Shown here: one piece after another, positions 62,355-64,000 of the stretch
Layout of the letters: every line of letters begins with the position of its first letter
How positions within the stretch are numbered: position 1 is the first letter of the stretch
NCBI RefSeq assembly: GCF_003732425.1
Contig: NZ_MOBX01000003.1
Coordinates: 124,001 to 188,000 of the forward strand
Reading direction: 5' to 3'
DNA from: Pseudomonas fluorescens
Lineage (GTDB): Bacteria; Pseudomonadota; Gammaproteobacteria; Pseudomonadales; Pseudomonadaceae
Length of the DNA stretch: 64,000 nucleotides
Translations under genes and position numbers: made by a program
Notes under the pieces: generated by a model
Database searches by the model: none
What the model was told of the DNA's origin: nothing
Seen by the model: only the letters and a program-made list of their open reading frames with translations

Positions 62355-64000
62355 ATGAAGACGATCAACTCCAGACAGAATCCTGTACTGACGCTTTCAC
62401 CCCTCGCCCTGGCCATCTTTCTGTTGCTGCCGGCGCAGGCGAATGCGTTCACTCCAAACGTTAACAACGGTGCTGTAGTCGATGGTGAAACCGTGGTGGG
62501 TGGCGCACAGAATATCGGCACCAACGGTACGGCCAACAACACGTTGATCGAAGTCACCGGGACGCAGACGGTTTTTCAGAACGCTGTGTCGAATGACGCT
62601 ACTGTCAACGGAGTCCAGGATGTTCAGAGTGGCATCGCCAACCGCAGCATCGTCAACGCCGGCGGCTCACAGAAGGTGGGTATCGCTAGTGTCGCCAATG
62701 ACACGGTTCTGAACGGCGGTGCACAGACCGTGCAGAACCCGACGGGGCGAGCCAACCGGACAGTGATCAATCAGAATGGCGTGCAAACCGTCACTTTGGG
62801 GGGGACCGGCGCTGATACAGTCGTCAATACTGGCGGCCTGCAGGTGTTGACCAATCAGGGCGTGGCACGAGATACCCAAATCAACAGCGGCGGCGAGCAG
62901 AGTCTGCAAAGGGGCATGTTCGGCGGCGTAGTCGCAACCAATACACGCATCGACGGAGGCTTGCAGAGTGTCTATGACACCGCCACGGCCAACAACAGCA
63001 CCGTGAGCAATGGCGGGCGGATCAACCTGTACCAGGGCGCACAGGCCAACGGGCTGGTCGCGGAGGCAGGCGGTACCGTTAATGTCATGGAAAACGGCGT
63101 GAAAACCGTTGACTCCCTGACGCTCAACGGCGGCAGTGTCGCCTTTGTGCCAAGTACGGATGGCAGCTTCAAGACATTCACCGTCAATGCGTTGTCCGGC
63201 AGCGGCAACATCCTGATGAACACCGATATCGCCACTCAGCAAAACGATTTGCTGGTGGTGCAAGGCGCTGGGCTGGCGAGCGGCGATCATACGTTGATCG
63301 TCGGGGACTCCGGTCATGAGCCCGCAGCCATGGACGGACGTCTGGTGCTGGTGGACACCCAGGGCGGCAGTGCGAAATTTGGACTTTACGGTGGTCATGT
63401 CGATGCCGGTGCGTTCCGCTACACCTTGCAGCAACAGGGTGATGACTGGGTGCTGGCCAGTGGCGGCAGCATTCCCGTCGATCCGGTGACACCTGTCGAT
63501 CCAGTAACACCTGTCGATCCAGTGACACCTGTCGATCCAGTGACACCTGTCGATCCCGCTAAACCGCTCGATCCGGTGACGCCGCCGACTCCGGTCAACC
63601 CACGCCCCGAAAACCTCTCAAAGGGCACTAACGCCGCCATCGCCGCGCACACGGCTGGCGCCAGTCTTTGGAGTGCGCAAATGAACGCGCTGGTCAAACG
63701 TCTGGGCGAATTGCGCATGGGGCAGGACGACGGTGGTATTTGGACGCGTGCTATCGGTAAACGCTTCGATGTCAGCGAACACTCCAGCCGTGCTTACACC
63801 CAGGACGTCAGTGGTCTGGAAATAGGTGCTGACAAGGCATTTGCTGTCGACAGCGGCAAAGTCTATCTCGGTGCAATGGTCGGCACGGCCCGTTCGGATC
63901 TGGACTTTGGCGAGGGCGCCTCGGGTGAGATCGACAGCCGCATGTTCGGCATCTATGCCACCTACCTGAACGACAACGGTGTCTATGTGGACAGCGTGTT
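62355..64000 (+). CDS. AIDA-I-like autotransporter adhesin (3' end outside the window)
   Basis: An open frame from the ATG at 62355 (AGG 8 bases upstream) to the window edge, at least 548 residues. Signal peptide of about 35 residues ends AQANA. The passenger (about 36-370) consists of repeated beta-helix turns of AIDA type (phrases such as [34 protein letters not shown]). A Pro-rich hinge of VDPVTP repeats follows, and then the start of the autotransporter barrel ([22 protein letters not shown]). It would display an adhesin on the surface. The BvgA-like double site is directly upstream, which suggests co-regulation with the fimbriae. Confidence 0.9.
   Translation, partial: MKTINSRQNPVLTLSPLALAIFLLLPAQANAFTPNVNNGAVVDGETVVGGAQNIGTNGTANNTLIEVTGTQTVFQNAVSNDATVNGVQDVQSGIANRSIVNAGGSQKVGIASVANDTVLNGGAQTVQNPTGRANRTVINQNGVQTVTLGGTGADTVVNTGGLQVLTNQGVARDTQINSGGEQSLQRGMFGGVVATNTRIDGGLQSVYDTATANNSTVSNGGRINLYQGAQANGLVAEAGGTVNVMENGVKTVDSLTLNGGSVAFVPSTDGSFKTFTVNALSGSGNILMNTDIATQQNDLLVVQGAGLASGDHTLIVGDSGHEPAAMDGRLVLVDTQGGSAKFGLYGGHVDAGAFRYTLQQQGDDWVLASGGSIPVDPVTPVDPVTPVDPVTPVDPVTPVDPAKPLDPVTPPTPVNPRPENLSKGTNAAIAAHTAGASLWSAQMNALVKRLGELRMGQDDGGIWTRAIGKRFDVSEHSSRAYTQDVSGLEIGADKAFAVDSGKVYLGAMVGTARSDLDFGEGASGEIDSRMFGIYATYLNDNGVYVDSV
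63477..63584 (+). repeat. 18-bp tandem repeats coding VDPVTP (autotransporter hinge)
   Basis: Four nearly identical 18-bp units (63477-63548) followed by two degenerate ones (63549-63584). Unit length is a multiple of three, so copy-number change alters hinge length and not the frame. Confidence 0.9.

Overview
The window is from a fluorescent Pseudomonas, most likely of the P. fluorescens group. The evidence is the GC-rich coding bias, the pyoverdine locus in Pseudomonas gene order, Pseudomonas-type REP elements (GTGGGAGC...GCTCGCGA), and CTAAAT-N16-CGT iron-starvation promoters.

Region 1 (1-45552) is the pyoverdine siderophore locus, interrupted by a bacteriocin cassette. Two giant peptide synthetases (1-10143, cut by the window edge, and 10156-23778) add six residues. 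My reading of the adenylation codes is Lys(?), D-Ser, Thr, then D-Ala(?) and two near-identical basic/hydroxyornithine-type residues. The second synthetase ends in an epimerization domain with no thioesterase and is followed by a separate alpha/beta hydrolase. At 24901-28503 lies a minus-strand nuclease bacteriocin gene with its immunity gene and three further immunity genes in duplicated units. Then come fpvA (receptor), pvdE (ABC exporter), pvdO-pvdN-pvdM (periplasmic maturation), divergent pvdP (tyrosinase), pvdR-pvdT-opmQ (tripartite efflux), fpvI (ECF sigma factor) and pvdA (ornithine hydroxylase). Five perfect iron-starvation boxes drive pvdE, pvdM, pvdP, pvdR and pvdA. Fur-like boxes precede fpvA and fpvI. 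The anti-sigma gene fpvR and the formyltransferase gene pvdF are not at their PAO1 positions.

Region 2 (45553-49699) is a magnesium-stress pair, mgtA and mgtC. A leader of about 400 nt precedes mgtA, with a helically phased direct repeat, candidate leader peptides and hairpins. A long perfect REP hairpin sits between the two genes.

Region 3 (49700-64000, cut by the edge) looks like one co-regulated surface-adhesion island: a chaperone-usher fimbrial operon (subunit, usher, chaperone, tip adhesin), a RocR-like EAL response regulator, a BvgA/RocA-like regulator fused head to tail with a BvgS/RocS-like hybrid kinase, a DUF4398 lipoprotein plus OmpA-type lipoprotein, and an AIDA-like autotransporter. 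The intergenic regions before five of these units carry the same inverted heptad, ideal form TAGGAAA-TTTCCTA, which is the known Bordetella BvgA recognition pattern. I infer that the kinase/regulator pair controls itself, its c-di-GMP phosphodiesterase, the fimbriae, the lipoproteins and the autotransporter. This is the most notable finding in the window.
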